Of a stretch of DNA of 64,000 nucleotides, positions 54,640 to 63,315 are shown one piece after another. The translations under genes and the position numbers were made by a program. This DNA comes from Tenuifilum sp. 4138str. Its GTDB lineage: Bacteria; Bacteroidota; Bacteroidia; Bacteroidales; Tenuifilaceae. The stretch's first letter is position 1; each line of letters begins with the position of its first letter. Location: NCBI RefSeq assembly GCF_041102575.1, contig NZ_JBGCUE010000010.1:62001-126000 (forward strand), in the 5' to 3' direction. A model generated the notes under the pieces. That model was given only the letters and a program-made list of their open reading frames with translations. It did no database searches and was not told the origin of the DNA.

Positions 54640-55563
54640 CTATCCTTTTGCTCTACCAATTAACTTTATTGCTCCCATAATTTTTTCATATCCTGCGCGT
54701 ACTAGTGGAGTATTGCCAAATTTATGAGTAAACTCACTCTCGCTAAGACTTGCAAGTTCGGCAGCTTTAATCCCACTAAAAACATGGGTTTCCTGATCAA
54801 CTCCATTAACCCGCACAGCCTTGCTGTTCCATGGGCAAACCTCCAGACAGATGTCGCAGCCAAAACACCATCCTTTTAGGTTGCTCACCTCATCATCGGC
54901 AATCACCTGTTTACGCTCAATAGTTAAGTATGATATGCACTTCCGTGCATCTACAGTACCCGGGGCAACTATAGCATTATTGGGGCAGGCATCCATGCAT
55001 CGGGTACAAGAGCCACACCCATTTCGCTCCAGGTGAATGGTTGGCTCAATTTCAATATCAACAATAAGTTCCCCAATAAAAACGTAGGAACCTAAGTTCC
55101 TGTTAATAAGGTTCGAGTTCTTCCCAATCCATCCCAACCCAGCACGAACGGCCCACTCTCGCTCCATTACCGGCGCAGAATCAACAAATGCTCGCCCATT
55201 TATTTCACCATGGCTTTTCCGCATTCTGTTCAACATCTCCCAGAGCATTTCTTTCATCAGAGAATGGTAATCAACCCTGCAGGCATAACGGGCAATTCGG
55301 GGGGATTGAATGTTAACAGGCACATCGCCTGTATTGTATGAAAGTAAAACGCTTATCACCGATTTCGCCCCTGGAACCAACTTGGTAGGATCAAGCCTAA
55401 CATCAATATTCCGCTCCATGTAGGCCATGGTTGCATGGTACTGATTATGCAACCACTTGAAGTATACCCCTTCAAGATTATTCAAGCGTTCGGCCCGGCT
55501 CACCCCACAAGCATGAAAACCAACATCTAGCGCAATACTGATAATATCTTCAGTCTTTACCAT
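54640..55563 (-). CDS. queG: Epoxyqueuosine reductase
   Basis: QueG reduces epoxyqueuosine to queuosine in the wobble base of Asp, Asn, His and Tyr tRNAs, using cobalamin and two [4Fe-4S] clusters. The clusters are bound by CGSCTRCMDAC (C183, C186, C189, C193 region) and CFGCDICLEVC (C233, C236, C239, C243 region). FVDSAPVMEREWAVRAGLGWIGKN holds the probable catalytic aspartate (D128). The 307-residue length is at the short end of the family. It stands alone and faces ahcY. Confidence 0.94.
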   Translation of the reverse strand: MVKTEDIISIALDVGFHACGVSRAERLNNLEGVYFKWLHNQYHATMAYMERNIDVRLDPTKLVPGAKSVISVLLSYNTGDVPVNIQSPRIARYACRVDYHSLMKEMLWEMLNRMRKSHGEINGRAFVDSAPVMEREWAVRAGLGWIGKNSNLINRNLGSYVFIGELIVDIEIEPTIHLERNGCGSCTRCMDACPNNAIVAPGTVDARKCISYLTIERKQVIADDEVSNLKGWCFGCDICLEVCPWNSKAVRVNGVDQETHVFSGIKAAELASLSESEFTHKFGNTPLVRAGYEKIMGAIKLIGRAKG

Positions 55564-55650
55564 CGGTATTTATTTGCAAATACAAAGATTGTTAAATAGA
55601 ATCGAAATTTAGCTTTTTTACTTAACTTGGTAAAAATTTGACATAATAGT

Positions 55651-55866
55651 ATGATTGAGTTTGATATTGAAACGGAATATATTCAGCTGGATAAGCTACT
55701 CAAGGCATGCCGCCTTGTTTATAGCGGTGGCGAAGCCCACCAGCTTGTTGACGAAGGTCTTGTTAAGCTTAACGGGACAGTTGAAACCCGGCGGAGAGCA
55801 AAAATAAGACCTGGCGACAAGGTTCAGGTTGGTTCTGAAACAATAGTGGTAAAAACAAAAAAATAG
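55651..55866 (+). CDS. Small S4-domain RNA-binding protein (YbcJ-like)
   Basis: A 71-residue protein consisting only of an S4 fold: YIQLDKLLKACRLVYSGGEAHQLVDEGLVKLNGTVETRRRAKIRPGDKVQV is the classic alpha-L motif. Such proteins (E. coli YbcJ type) are thought to bind structured RNA; no target is known. It starts 87 bp from the divergent queG and is followed after 5 bp by the DUF4349 gene, so both may be co-transcribed. Confidence 0.85.
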   Translation: MIEFDIETEYIQLDKLLKACRLVYSGGEAHQLVDEGLVKLNGTVETRRRAKIRPGDKVQVGSETIVVKTKK

Positions 55867-55871
55867 ATGTT

Positions 55872-56789
55872 ATGGAAAAAAGAGTATCTTTTCTTTTGCT
55901 GGTAATGCTGGTAATATCAGTTATTGGCTGTGGCACAAAAAAGTCAAATGATTACGCAAATCTCGAATCGATTAGTTCAAATCGGAGTGAAGCCTTTACC
56001 GAAACGGTTGTTGATGATATTGCAGCTCCTGTAGCAAAAAGTGTTGCTGCGGTTGATATTGAGCCAAAAGTAATTAAAACAGCCAATGTGAGCATTGAGG
56101 TAGCCGATTACCTAAAATCGCGCCAAAAAGTAGATTCAATTGTGGCCAAGCATAAAGGCTTTGTAACTAACGAAGCATTCCAAGAAACCGATACCCAAAA
56201 AAGTAACAGCATAACCATTAGGGTACCGGCTCAAAACTTTGACCATCTACTTAGCGATATTGCTACTATTGCCAAAAGAGTCGATTACCAGAATATTTAT
56301 ACCCAGGATGTAACCGAAGAGTATATCGATGTTAAAACACGCTTGGAGAACAAGCAGGAAGTTGAAAGAACCTACAGGAAACATCTTCGCGAGGCAAAGA
56401 ACATTGAGGATATTCTGAAGATTGAGAACAAGTTGGCCGAAATCCGTTCCGAAATTGAATCGGTTCAGGGAAGGTTAAAGTATATCGACAATCAGGTTAA
56501 CCTAAGCACCGTGTCGTTATATCTGTACCAGAAATTGGAATACAAATATATCCCTGAGCAACTGCCTGGGTTCTGGCAAAGGGTAAAAGAAGGATTCCAT
56601 TGGGGATGGAAAGGTTTTCTTTGGTTCCTAATCCTTCTGGTTAAGCTTTGGCCACTCTGGCTAGTTGGTGCTATTGCATATTTTGCAGTTATTCTGATTG
56701 AAAAGCAGATAAAAAGTCGCAAAAAGAAGGAAAAGAAGGCTAAGAAACTGCAAAAAAAGGCCAAGCAAACCGATAAAACCGTTATGTAA
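55872..56789 (+). CDS. DUF4349 lipoprotein with C-terminal membrane helix
   Basis: A lipoprotein signal ends at VIGCGTK. Residues about 65-225 form the DUF4349 domain (VIKTANVSIEVADYLKSRQKVDSIV ... NSITIRVPAQNFDHLLSDIA ... ENKLAEIRSEIESVQGRLKYIDNQV) with a coiled coil at 150-200. A membrane helix (about 253-280) follows, and the last 25 residues are strongly basic (KSRKKKEKKAKK). The lipid anchor and a second membrane segment would tie the protein to the membrane at both ends. Function is unknown. Confidence 0.8.
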   Translation: MEKRVSFLLLVMLVISVIGCGTKKSNDYANLESISSNRSEAFTETVVDDIAAPVAKSVAAVDIEPKVIKTANVSIEVADYLKSRQKVDSIVAKHKGFVTNEAFQETDTQKSNSITIRVPAQNFDHLLSDIATIAKRVDYQNIYTQDVTEEYIDVKTRLENKQEVERTYRKHLREAKNIEDILKIENKLAEIRSEIESVQGRLKYIDNQVNLSTVSLYLYQKLEYKYIPEQLPGFWQRVKEGFHWGWKGFLWFLILLVKLWPLWLVGAIAYFAVILIEKQIKSRKKKEKKAKKLQKKAKQTDKTVM

Positions 56790-56868
56790 CGGGTAACCCT
56801 TTTGGCTTGAAATACAGCGTTGAATTAAACTGCCCTGCAGAAAAAATTGCAAATAACCTTAAAACTAT

Positions 56869-56897
56869 TTTGCGAATAAAAAATTTACTTATTTTTG
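56869..56897 (+). promoter_or_regulatory. Promoter for the tRNA region (TTTG, TATTTTTG)
   Basis: TTTG and TATTTTTG are 17 bp apart, close to the Bacteroidota -33/-7 pattern, 82 nt before the first tRNA-like sequence. Confidence 0.5.
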
Positions 56898-56978
56898 CAG
56901 TGCTAAAAAAAATGCATTACCTGCTGAAACATGCTAGAATGCTGCATATTGAAGCAAGTGGCAATTTAAAATTGTGAT

Positions 56979-57039
56979 GGCGAGGTAGTTCAGTTGGTTA
57001 GAGCGTCCCGATTTTATCGGGAAGGTCGCCAGTTCGAAA
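56979..57039 (+). pseudogene. tRNA-like fragment 1 (5' part, altered anticodon arm)
   Basis: It has the acceptor 5' strand GGCGAGG, D-arm and a D-loop identical to the tRNA-Met copy that follows (one change in the D-stem). The anticodon arm is different: TCCCG-ATTTTAT-CGGGA. After TTCGAA the sequence breaks off; the T-stem does not pair and there is no 3' acceptor strand, so it cannot be a working tRNA. Confidence 0.75.
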
Positions 57040-57071
57040 TGTAAACGTTCTTTTTGAGATATTAGTTTGTT

Positions 57072-57145
57072 GGCGAGGTAGCTCAGTTGGTTAGAGCGCA
57101 TGATTCATAATCATGAGGTCGCCGGTTCAATCCCGGCTCTCGCTA
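57072..57145 (+). tRNA. tRNA-Met (CAT)
   Basis: A full 74-nt cloverleaf: acceptor GGCGAGG with TCTCGCT (one G-T pair at position 1), D-stem GCTC/GAGC, anticodon stem CATGA/TCATG with loop TTCATAA (anticodon CAT), variable AGGTC, T-arm GCCGG-TTCAATC-CCGGC, discriminator A then CA. The paired first acceptor base argues for elongator rather than initiator tRNA; a tRNA-Ile modified with lysidine also has CAT and is not excluded. Confidence 0.9.
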
Positions 57146-57153
57146 CAAAGCCG

Positions 57154-57188
57154 AAAAGCCCGTAAACATTGAGTTTGCGGGCTTTTTT
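57154..57188 (+). terminator. Terminator after tRNA-Met
   Basis: AAAAGCCCGTAAAC pairs with GTTTGCGGGCTTTT (one T-G pair) around a 5-nt loop, then T-run. The same terminator recurs unchanged 152 bp downstream. Confidence 0.9.
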
Positions 57189-57223
57189 ATTTTTAACCTT
57201 TACCAATAATAACCTAGTTCCCC

Positions 57224-57297
57224 CTCTGGGTAGCTCAGTTGGTTAGAGCGTCCCGATTTTATCGGGAAGGTCGCCGGTTCAATCCCGGCTCTCGCTA
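57224..57297 (+). pseudogene. tRNA-like sequence 2 (acceptor stem broken, anticodon-loop TTT)
   Basis: D-arm, anticodon arm (TCCCG-ATTTTAT-CGGGA, formal anticodon TTT) and T-arm all fold, and the 3' half is identical to tRNA-Met. The 5' acceptor strand CTCTGGG does not pair with TCTCGCT, so the stem cannot form. The D- to variable-arm part is identical over 40 bp to fragment 1. A tRNA finder might call it tRNA-Lys with a low score; I regard it as a defunct chimaera. Confidence 0.7.
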
Positions 57298-57305
57298 CAA
57301 AGCCG

Positions 57306-57340
57306 AAAAGCCCGTAAACATTGAGTTTGCGGGCTTTTTT
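57306..57340 (+). terminator. Duplicate copy of the tRNA terminator
   Basis: It is identical in stem and loop to the terminator after tRNA-Met, lying within the exact 73-bp repeat. Confidence 0.85.
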
Positions 57341-57380
57341 GTTTTCAACCTTTACCTAAAATAACTCATTTACCCCTTAA

Positions 57381-57440
57381 AGTAACTTAACTGGTTAGCG
57401 CGTCCTGATTTCATCGGGAAGGTCGCCGGCTCAATAGGAG
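57381..57440 (+). pseudogene. tRNA-like fragment 3 (decayed)
   Basis: A more diverged copy of the same unit: the D-arm is degraded (GTAACTTAACTGGTTAGCGC), the anticodon arm reads TCCTG-ATTTCAT-CGGGA, then AGGTCGCCGG. The T-arm is broken and no acceptor strand follows. Confidence 0.6.
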
Positions 57441-57657
57441 TCATAGAGGTTATAATATCACTTACTTTAACATCAAGGTACCTAGCCACAACGGATTGCG
57501 CCCTCTTAAATAGGCTAACAATCTCTTTGTTTATTAACAACCTATTGTTAATAAATACCTTCAAAACATTGGCATAAGTATTGCATTTTATTTTTAAATT
57601 GCTTATGCTAAGTTCAAGAATTGGTATGAGCAGAGCGTAAATTTAAAACATTCAAGT

Positions 57658-58059
57658 ATGAAAGGGACAGTAAGTACTAATCAAAAGGTTGAACTTGAGT
57701 ATCAGGTTAACACCTCTCCCGGTGTGCTTTTTAAAAGGTTAAGCACCCCCCATGGTTTATCGGAATGGTTTGCGAACGATGTAAACCTTTCAGGGAATGT
57801 GTTCACTTTCATCTGGGACGGAGATACCCAAAAAGCTGAATTGGTTGATAAAAAGGAAAATAAGTTTGTTAAGTTTCGATGGATTACTGAGCAGAATGAG
57901 GCTGGCCACCATTTTGCTTTTAAACTTACGAAAGATGAACTTACCGGCGAGGTATCGCTTACCGTAATTGAAGAGGTTAATGAGGAGGAGGATATCGATG
58001 AGGTTGTTTCACTCTGGAACTACCAAATTGGTGAACTCAAACGGCTGATTGGGGCATAA
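57658..58059 (+). CDS. START-like domain protein
   Basis: A 133-residue cytosolic protein. VELEYQVNTSPGVLFKRLSTPHGLSEWFANDVNLSGNVFTFIWDGD is the start of a helix-grip fold as in Aha1/START-like (SRPBCC) proteins, and the C-terminal LWNYQIGELKRLIGA is the closing helix. The family (START-like in Bacteroidota) has no known ligand. It stands alone between the tRNA region and the lptF-type gene, whose promoter lies 40 nt after its stop. Confidence 0.75.
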   Translation: MKGTVSTNQKVELEYQVNTSPGVLFKRLSTPHGLSEWFANDVNLSGNVFTFIWDGDTQKAELVDKKENKFVKFRWITEQNEAGHHFAFKLTKDELTGEVSLTVIEEVNEEEDIDEVVSLWNYQIGELKRLIGA

Positions 58060-58099
58060 GCTAAATATAAAAGCATCTGTCACTTTCAAGGAAAAACAT

Positions 58100-58107
58100 T
58101 ACATTTG
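58100..58107 (+). promoter_or_regulatory. -7 element (TACATTTG) for the LptF/LptG-like gene
   Basis: TACATTTG matches TAnnTTTG, 26 nt before the GTG start and so in favour of that start. Confidence 0.45.
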
Positions 58108-58133
58108 TGATGTTTTTCCTTAATTTTTAATCC

Positions 58134-59612
58134 GTGAAAACACTTCATCGTTTTATCCTGAAATCGTATATTGGCCCGCTAGTAATGACATTTTTCATTA
58201 CAATGTTCGTGCTGCTCATGCAGTTTCTCTGGAAGTATATCGACGATTTGGTTGGGAAAGGGCTGGGCTGGGATGTTATTGCAGAGCTTCTTTTATACGC
58301 ATCGGCAGGACTTTTGCCCATGGCATTGCCACTTGCAACCCTACTCGCCTCGCTTATGACCATGGGCAACCTAGGGGAGAATAATGAGCTGCTCGCCATG
58401 AAATCGGCAGGAATCTCACTGCCCCGGATACTTACTCCACTTATAGTTCTTACCATTTTTATTAGCGTTGGAGCATTCTTTTTCTCAAACAATGTTCTGC
58501 CCTACACAAACCTTAAAATATCAACACTGCTCTACTCGGTTAAACAACAAAAACCAGAACTTATAATAAAGGAAGGGGTTTTTACCAACCTGATTGAAGG
58601 ATACAGTATAAAAGTAGGCGACAAAGACCCAAATACCGGATTAATGCGCCGTATCCTTATTTACGATCACAGCAAGGACGAAGAAAACACTACCGTTACC
58701 TACGCCGATTCCGGTTACATGAAACCCACTGCCGATCAAAAGTTTTTGGTAGCCACACTCTATAGCGGTAATAGCTACAAGGAGGTTAGGGATAATCGAA
58801 AGCCCCGTTACAGCTATAAGGAAAAACTCCCAGCCCAGAAGCAAACCTTTGAAAAGGAAGTAATCATATTTGAACTAAAAGGTTTTGAGCTTCAGCGTGC
58901 CGATGAGAGTTTTTTCAAGGACAGCTACCAAACCCAAAATATTGCCCAGCTAGAAAAAACGGAGGATTCACTTTCCAAAGCATTTAACACTCAAATAGAA
59001 TCATTCTCGCAACATGTAATCAGGAGTAGTATCTTCCGAAATCCATACTGGGGCCGTCGCCAAAACGATGTTAAAGTCACACGTAGTTTGAATGTTGATT
59101 CCCTTTACAATACACTACCTCCCGTAGAAAAAATTTCGGCACTGGAGCGAGCCATGGAATTTGCCCGCTCAACCAAGAGCTATGTCTCATCGTCAAAGGA
59201 TGAATTTTTCTATAAACAAAAGTATATTGCCCGGCATATGATTGAATGGCACCGAAAATTCACCCTTGCATTTGCATGCTTTGTATTCTTTTTCATAGGA
59301 GCACCACTTGGGGCCATAATCAGGAAGGGAGGCTTGGGTACACCTGTTGTGATTTCGGTTCTTTTCTTCATTATCTACTACATCATAAACATTACCGGCG
59401 AAAAGTTTGCTCGCGAACTTTACTGGACCCCCTTTGTGGGCATGTGGATTTCATCGTTTATTCTTCTTCCCCTAGGGATATTCCTCTCTTACAAGGCAAC
59501 AACCGATTCAGTGATCATGAATGCAGATTTCTACATTGAAAAGGTTAAAAAGCTGTTTAGCTTTAGCACGACAAGAAAAAAGCATACCGAATTATCGCCT
59601 AAAACCGAATAA
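58134..59612 (+). CDS. LptF/LptG-family lipopolysaccharide export permease
   Basis: The YjgP/YjgQ family proteins pair with LptB2 in the inner membrane to extract LPS for transport. The sequence has three N-terminal helices (about residues 13-35, 60-80, 98-120), a large periplasmic beta-jellyroll region (about 125-370), and three C-terminal helices (about 378-470). LLASLMTMGNLGENNELLAMKSAGISLPRIL is the conserved coupling region. It begins with GTG. At 492 residues it is longer than E. coli LptF (366); the excess is in the periplasmic part. I cannot tell F from G. Two glycosyltransferase genes follow. Confidence 0.88.
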   Translation: MKTLHRFILKSYIGPLVMTFFITMFVLLMQFLWKYIDDLVGKGLGWDVIAELLLYASAGLLPMALPLATLLASLMTMGNLGENNELLAMKSAGISLPRILTPLIVLTIFISVGAFFFSNNVLPYTNLKISTLLYSVKQQKPELIIKEGVFTNLIEGYSIKVGDKDPNTGLMRRILIYDHSKDEENTTVTYADSGYMKPTADQKFLVATLYSGNSYKEVRDNRKPRYSYKEKLPAQKQTFEKEVIIFELKGFELQRADESFFKDSYQTQNIAQLEKTEDSLSKAFNTQIESFSQHVIRSSIFRNPYWGRRQNDVKVTRSLNVDSLYNTLPPVEKISALERAMEFARSTKSYVSSSKDEFFYKQKYIARHMIEWHRKFTLAFACFVFFFIGAPLGAIIRKGGLGTPVVISVLFFIIYYIINITGEKFARELYWTPFVGMWISSFILLPLGIFLSYKATTDSVIMNADFYIEKVKKLFSFSTTRKKHTELSPKTE

Positions 59613-59619
59613 ATTTTAA

Positions 59620-60828
59620 ATGCGAATCCTTATAATTTCACACAAACCACCCTACCCCAGTGTTGACGGAGGAACACTGGCAACCCTTAATATGTGCCTA
59701 GGACTAGCCAAAGCAGGCAATAATGTAACCGTACTAACCTTAAGTACCCAAAAGCACCCCAGCTCACTGGAAATAATTCCAAATGAGATTAAAGCTCTTA
59801 TTAACTTTGAAATACTACACGTTAATATTAAAACAACCCTTTTAGGGTACATACTCAACTTCATTTTTTCGCTTCGCCCCTATAACATTGAGCGATTCAT
59901 AAGTACCCCCTTTAAAAGGTTAATAAGAAAAATTCTTTTGAACGAGTATTTTGATGTTGTTCAGCTTGAGGGTTTATACCTTTACCCATACATTAGTACC
60001 ATTCGCAGTCATTTTAGGGGAACCCTTTCGCTTAGGAGCCATAATGTGGAGCATCATATTTGGCTAAAACTTGCCGAAAACGAAACCAATAAGCTCAAAA
60101 GGTTCTATTTTAGGATTCTTGCCAAACGTTTGGCCAGGGTTGAATCGAACATTTCAAGTAAGGTTGATGCCCTTGTAGCCATAGCTGAGCCCGACAGGCA
60201 ATGGTTTGTGGAAAATAATTTTAACAAACCAACAATTACTATCCCTGCTGGGTACTTAAAGGAGGAGGTTGCAGAAGATATTGAACCTGTTGACTTCCCA
60301 TCAATATGTTACATAGGCGCATTGGATTGGTTGCCAAATACAGAAGGTTTAAATTGGTTTATCAACTGGGTTTGGCCACGTATTCAATCGGAAATTCCTG
60401 AGATAGAGTTTCATATTGCCGGACGAAACGCCTCAGAGGAACTGGCAGAAAGACTTATTACCGAGCGCAACATCATTTTTCATGGCCAGGTAGCCAATTC
60501 ATCTACTTTTCTGAGTAGATGCCCAATAATGGTCGTACCTCTACTCTCAGGTAGTGGAATTCGGATTAAAATTATTGAGGGCATGTACCTGCAAAGAGCC
60601 ATTGTTGCCACAAGTATGGCAGTTAAAGGTATTGATATCAAGCACAACGAGCACATTCTCATAGCCGATTCGCCCGATGAATTTGCCAAAGCGGTATGCT
60701 CGCTAATCTACAACCCCAACCTAGGAAAGAAAATTGCGCATAACGCCATGGAATTTGCTCAAAATAACCTCGATGCTATTGTGCTGGCCGAAAAACTTAC
60801 CCAGTTTTACAAACAACTTGAGGGATGA
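59620..60828 (+). CDS. Glycosyltransferase family 4
   Basis: A 402-residue GT-B enzyme: N-terminal MRILIISHKPPYPSVDGGTLATLNMCLGLAKAGNNV, a middle RSHNVEHHIWLKLA motif, and a C-terminal domain with ICYIGALDWLPNTEGLNWF, HGQVANSSTFLSRCPIMVVPLLSGSGIRIKIIEGMYLQRAIVAT as donor-sugar site. It probably acts on a cell-surface glycan. It starts 7 bp after the LptF/G-like gene and overlaps the next glycosyltransferase gene by 4 bp, which links surface polysaccharide assembly to LPS export only by neighbourhood. Confidence 0.87.
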   Translation: MRILIISHKPPYPSVDGGTLATLNMCLGLAKAGNNVTVLTLSTQKHPSSLEIIPNEIKALINFEILHVNIKTTLLGYILNFIFSLRPYNIERFISTPFKRLIRKILLNEYFDVVQLEGLYLYPYISTIRSHFRGTLSLRSHNVEHHIWLKLAENETNKLKRFYFRILAKRLARVESNISSKVDALVAIAEPDRQWFVENNFNKPTITIPAGYLKEEVAEDIEPVDFPSICYIGALDWLPNTEGLNWFINWVWPRIQSEIPEIEFHIAGRNASEELAERLITERNIIFHGQVANSSTFLSRCPIMVVPLLSGSGIRIKIIEGMYLQRAIVATSMAVKGIDIKHNEHILIADSPDEFAKAVCSLIYNPNLGKKIAHNAMEFAQNNLDAIVLAEKLTQFYKQLEG

Positions 60829-62006
60829 TGCTCCATTTTCTTTTCTGGCTAACAATTGGTATAGTTCTTTACACATACTGCATATACTTACTGGTACTTT
60901 GGATATTATGTGTAAAACGGGGAAAAAACAATTCACCTGAAAACAATATTAGTCAACTTCCAGAAGTGACCATCGTTATTGCCGCACATAACGAGGAAAA
61001 ATACATATTAGCAAAATATCAAAACACCCTAGCCCTGAACTATCCTTCCGGAAAATTATTCCAGCTCTGGGTTGACGATGGAAGTACCGACAGCACCCAT
61101 GAAACGCTAAGTAACCTTAATGGCATTACGTTCATTTCGAACCCTGAACGGTTAGGAAAAGCCCAATCCATTAACAATGCCATGAAACTGGTAAAAACTC
61201 CTTTTACTGTATTCACTGATGCCAATACATTTCTATCCCAAAACTCAATAATTGATTTGATTAAGCATCTGGAAAACCCTGAAGTGGGTTGCGTTGCAGG
61301 CCAGAAGAAAATATTGTGGAGCCACTCCGATGCCTTAGCATCGAAAGGTGAAGGATTATACTGGAGATTTGAATCGTTTGTAAAAATGGCAGAAAGCTGC
61401 TCAGGTTCAACACTTTCAGGCACAGGTGAACTATATGCTATTCGAACAAATCTATTTAGCCCCATACCAATAAACACCATACTCGACGACTTTGAAATAT
61501 CGGCAAGTATTATTAAACAGGGATATAAGGTTAAATACGATAATCGAGCAGTAGCTTCGGAAACCGGCTCCCTTACGGTAGAGGATGAGAAAAAACGAAA
61601 GGTAAGAATAGCTGCTGGGTGCTTTCAAGCACTTGGTAGGCATGCATATCTACTTAATCCATTTAAAAATACCGAAGTGGCTTTTAAGTTTTTTTCACAT
61701 AAGCTTTTACGATGGGTTTTGGTACCTCCTGCAATTGTTGGTGCACCGTTCTTAAATGCTGCCATTCTATTATTATATCCAGATAGTTCCATTATCTACT
61801 TAGCTTCCATGCTTACTATTACATTTTTTTACCTTTTAGTAGCCATAGGATACCTTTTCCGGAATCGCAGCAATGTGCATCCCATGGTTACCTTCCCATA
61901 CTATGGTTTTATGATGAATATTACCATGCTTAAAGGGTTAATTATTTTCTTAACTGGCAAACAAACACATATTTGGGAAAAGGCAAACCGAAAAGCTGAC
62001 ATTTAG
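60825..62006 (+). CDS. Membrane glycosyltransferase, family 2
   Basis: An N-terminal membrane helix (about 4-28) is followed by a GT-A domain: EVTIVIAAHNEEKYILAKYQNTLALNYP, WVDDGSTDSTHE, FTDANTF (DxD-like), GTGELYAIRTNLF and ILDDFEISASIIKQGYKV. Two to three helices at the C-terminus (from about 300) resemble poly-N-acetylglucosamine-synthase-type enzymes, but the usual QxxRW motif is not clear (RKVRIAAGCFQALGR is in its place). It starts within the stop of the GT4 gene (ATGA overlap). Confidence 0.85.
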   Translation: MMLHFLFWLTIGIVLYTYCIYLLVLWILCVKRGKNNSPENNISQLPEVTIVIAAHNEEKYILAKYQNTLALNYPSGKLFQLWVDDGSTDSTHETLSNLNGITFISNPERLGKAQSINNAMKLVKTPFTVFTDANTFLSQNSIIDLIKHLENPEVGCVAGQKKILWSHSDALASKGEGLYWRFESFVKMAESCSGSTLSGTGELYAIRTNLFSPIPINTILDDFEISASIIKQGYKVKYDNRAVASETGSLTVEDEKKRKVRIAAGCFQALGRHAYLLNPFKNTEVAFKFFSHKLLRWVLVPPAIVGAPFLNAAILLLYPDSSIIYLASMLTITFFYLLVAIGYLFRNRSNVHPMVTFPYYGFMMNITMLKGLIIFLTGKQTHIWEKANRKADI

Positions 62007-62031
62007 CAAGATATTTTTCCTTTCAAAATAC

Positions 62032-62039
62032 TAATTTTG
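62032..62039 (+). promoter_or_regulatory. -7 element (TAATTTTG) for ribBA
   Basis: TAATTTTG fits TAnnTTTG, 34 nt before the ribBA start. The leader is too short for an FMN riboswitch. Confidence 0.5.
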
Positions 62040-62073
62040 CGTCATCCTTTTTAATCATTTTATTGGCAGCACA

Positions 62074-63309
62074 ATGGCAAACAACGACGAGATTAAACTA
62101 AATACCATCGAAGAGGCAATTGAAGAGCTTCGTAATGGAAGAGTAATAATAGTAGTTGACGATGAGGATAGGGAGAACGAGGGCGATTTCATTGCTGCTG
62201 CTGAGCTAATCACACCTGAAATAATTAACTTTATGGCTAAGTATGGGCGTGGGCTAATTTGTGCATCACTGCCCGAAAAGCGCTGCGACGAGCTGGAACT
62301 TGAGCTCATGGTAGGCCGTAACACCGCTCTGCACCATACAGCCTTTACCGTATCGGTCGACCTTATTGGAAACGGATGTACAACTGGTATATCGGCAGCC
62401 GATAGAGCCAAAACCATAAAGGCACTTGTTGACCCCAATACTAAACCGGAAGACCTTGCCCGACCGGGTCATATTTTCCCACTACGTGCCAAAGAAAAGG
62501 GCGTTTTACGTCGCCCAGGCCATACCGAGGCAGCCATTGACCTTACACAGCTTGCCGGCCTAACCCCCGGTGGTGTATTGGTTGAAATAATGAACGACGA
62601 TGGCACCATGGCACGCCTTCCCCAGCTTGTTAAGGTTGCCCAGGAGTTCAACCTGAAAATTGTAACCATAAAGGACCTAATTAGCTATAGGCTGAAGTTT
62701 GAAAGTATTGTTGAGAAAGGTGTTAGGGTAAAACTCCCTACGGAGTTTGGCGATTTTGCGCTTATACCTTTCCGCCAGAAGTCGAACGGGCTTGAGCATG
62801 TTGCCCTGATTAAAGGCGAATGGGAACCCGATGAGCCCGTTCTGGTTCGCGTACACTCCTCGTGCGTTACCGGCGACATTTTTGGCTCGTACCGTTGCGA
62901 TTGCGGCCCTCAACTCCATGAGGCCATGAAGATGATTGACAATGCAGGTAAAGGGGTGCTGGTTTACCTTAATCAGGAAGGGCGTGGCATAGGCCTTTTC
63001 AATAAGATACATGCGTATAAGCTCCAAGAGGAAGGGATGGATACAGTTGATGCCAACGTGGAACTTGGATTCCAGCCCGATGAGCGCGACTATGGTGTGG
63101 GAGCAAGTATTTTACGCGAAGTTGGTGTAAAAAACATGCGGCTTATTACCAACAACCCTAAAAAGATGAGTGGGCTTGAGGGGTATGGATTACACGTAGT
63201 TGAAAATATACCTTTAGTAATACCACCAAATCCTTACAACGAATTTTACCTAAAGACTAAACACGAACGCATGGGACACATCAACCTTTTCAACCCCAAA
63301 AAGGAATAA
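62074..63309 (+). CDS. ribBA: Bifunctional DHBP synthase/GTP cyclohydrolase II
   Basis: It starts riboflavin synthesis along both branches. The N-terminal 3,4-dihydroxy-2-butanone-4-phosphate synthase domain (about 10-205) has [17 protein letters not shown] (metal and substrate residues), STGISAADR-like [11 protein letters not shown], and [11 protein letters not shown]. The GTP cyclohydrolase II domain (about 210-405) has zinc ligands C264, C275 and C277 in [19 protein letters not shown] and [13 protein letters not shown]. All catalytic residues I can check are present, so both activities are expected. fmt follows after 6 bp. Confidence 0.97.
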   Translation: MANNDEIKLNTIEEAIEELRNGRVIIVVDDEDRENEGDFIAAAELITPEIINFMAKYGRGLICASLPEKRCDELELELMVGRNTALHHTAFTVSVDLIGNGCTTGISAADRAKTIKALVDPNTKPEDLARPGHIFPLRAKEKGVLRRPGHTEAAIDLTQLAGLTPGGVLVEIMNDDGTMARLPQLVKVAQEFNLKIVTIKDLISYRLKFESIVEKGVRVKLPTEFGDFALIPFRQKSNGLEHVALIKGEWEPDEPVLVRVHSSCVTGDIFGSYRCDCGPQLHEAMKMIDNAGKGVLVYLNQEGRGIGLFNKIHAYKLQEEGMDTVDANVELGFQPDERDYGVGASILREVGVKNMRLITNNPKKMSGLEGYGLHVVENIPLVIPPNPYNEFYLKTKHERMGHINLFNPKKE

Positions 63310-63315
63310 AACCCA

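Noticed and set aside
57224-57297. A functional tRNA-Lys (TTT)
   Set aside because: The acceptor stem cannot pair in five of seven positions by Watson-Crick rules, and the 3' half is a copy of tRNA-Met.
57116-57340. attL/attR pair of an integrated element
   Set aside because: The exact 73-bp repeats are only 79 bp apart and no integrase or mobility gene is near. An old excision scar remains possible but is not shown.
57370-57564. Leftward 64-codon frame beginning MKVFINNRLLINKEIVS
   Set aside because: Its 3' third runs through the decayed tRNA-like fragment. The first 40 codons look somewhat protein-like, but I recognise no family and see no promoter; at most a fragment.
62007-62073. FMN riboswitch before ribBA
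   Set aside because: Only 67 bp separate the genes and a promoter element occupies part of it; there is no room for the aptamer.
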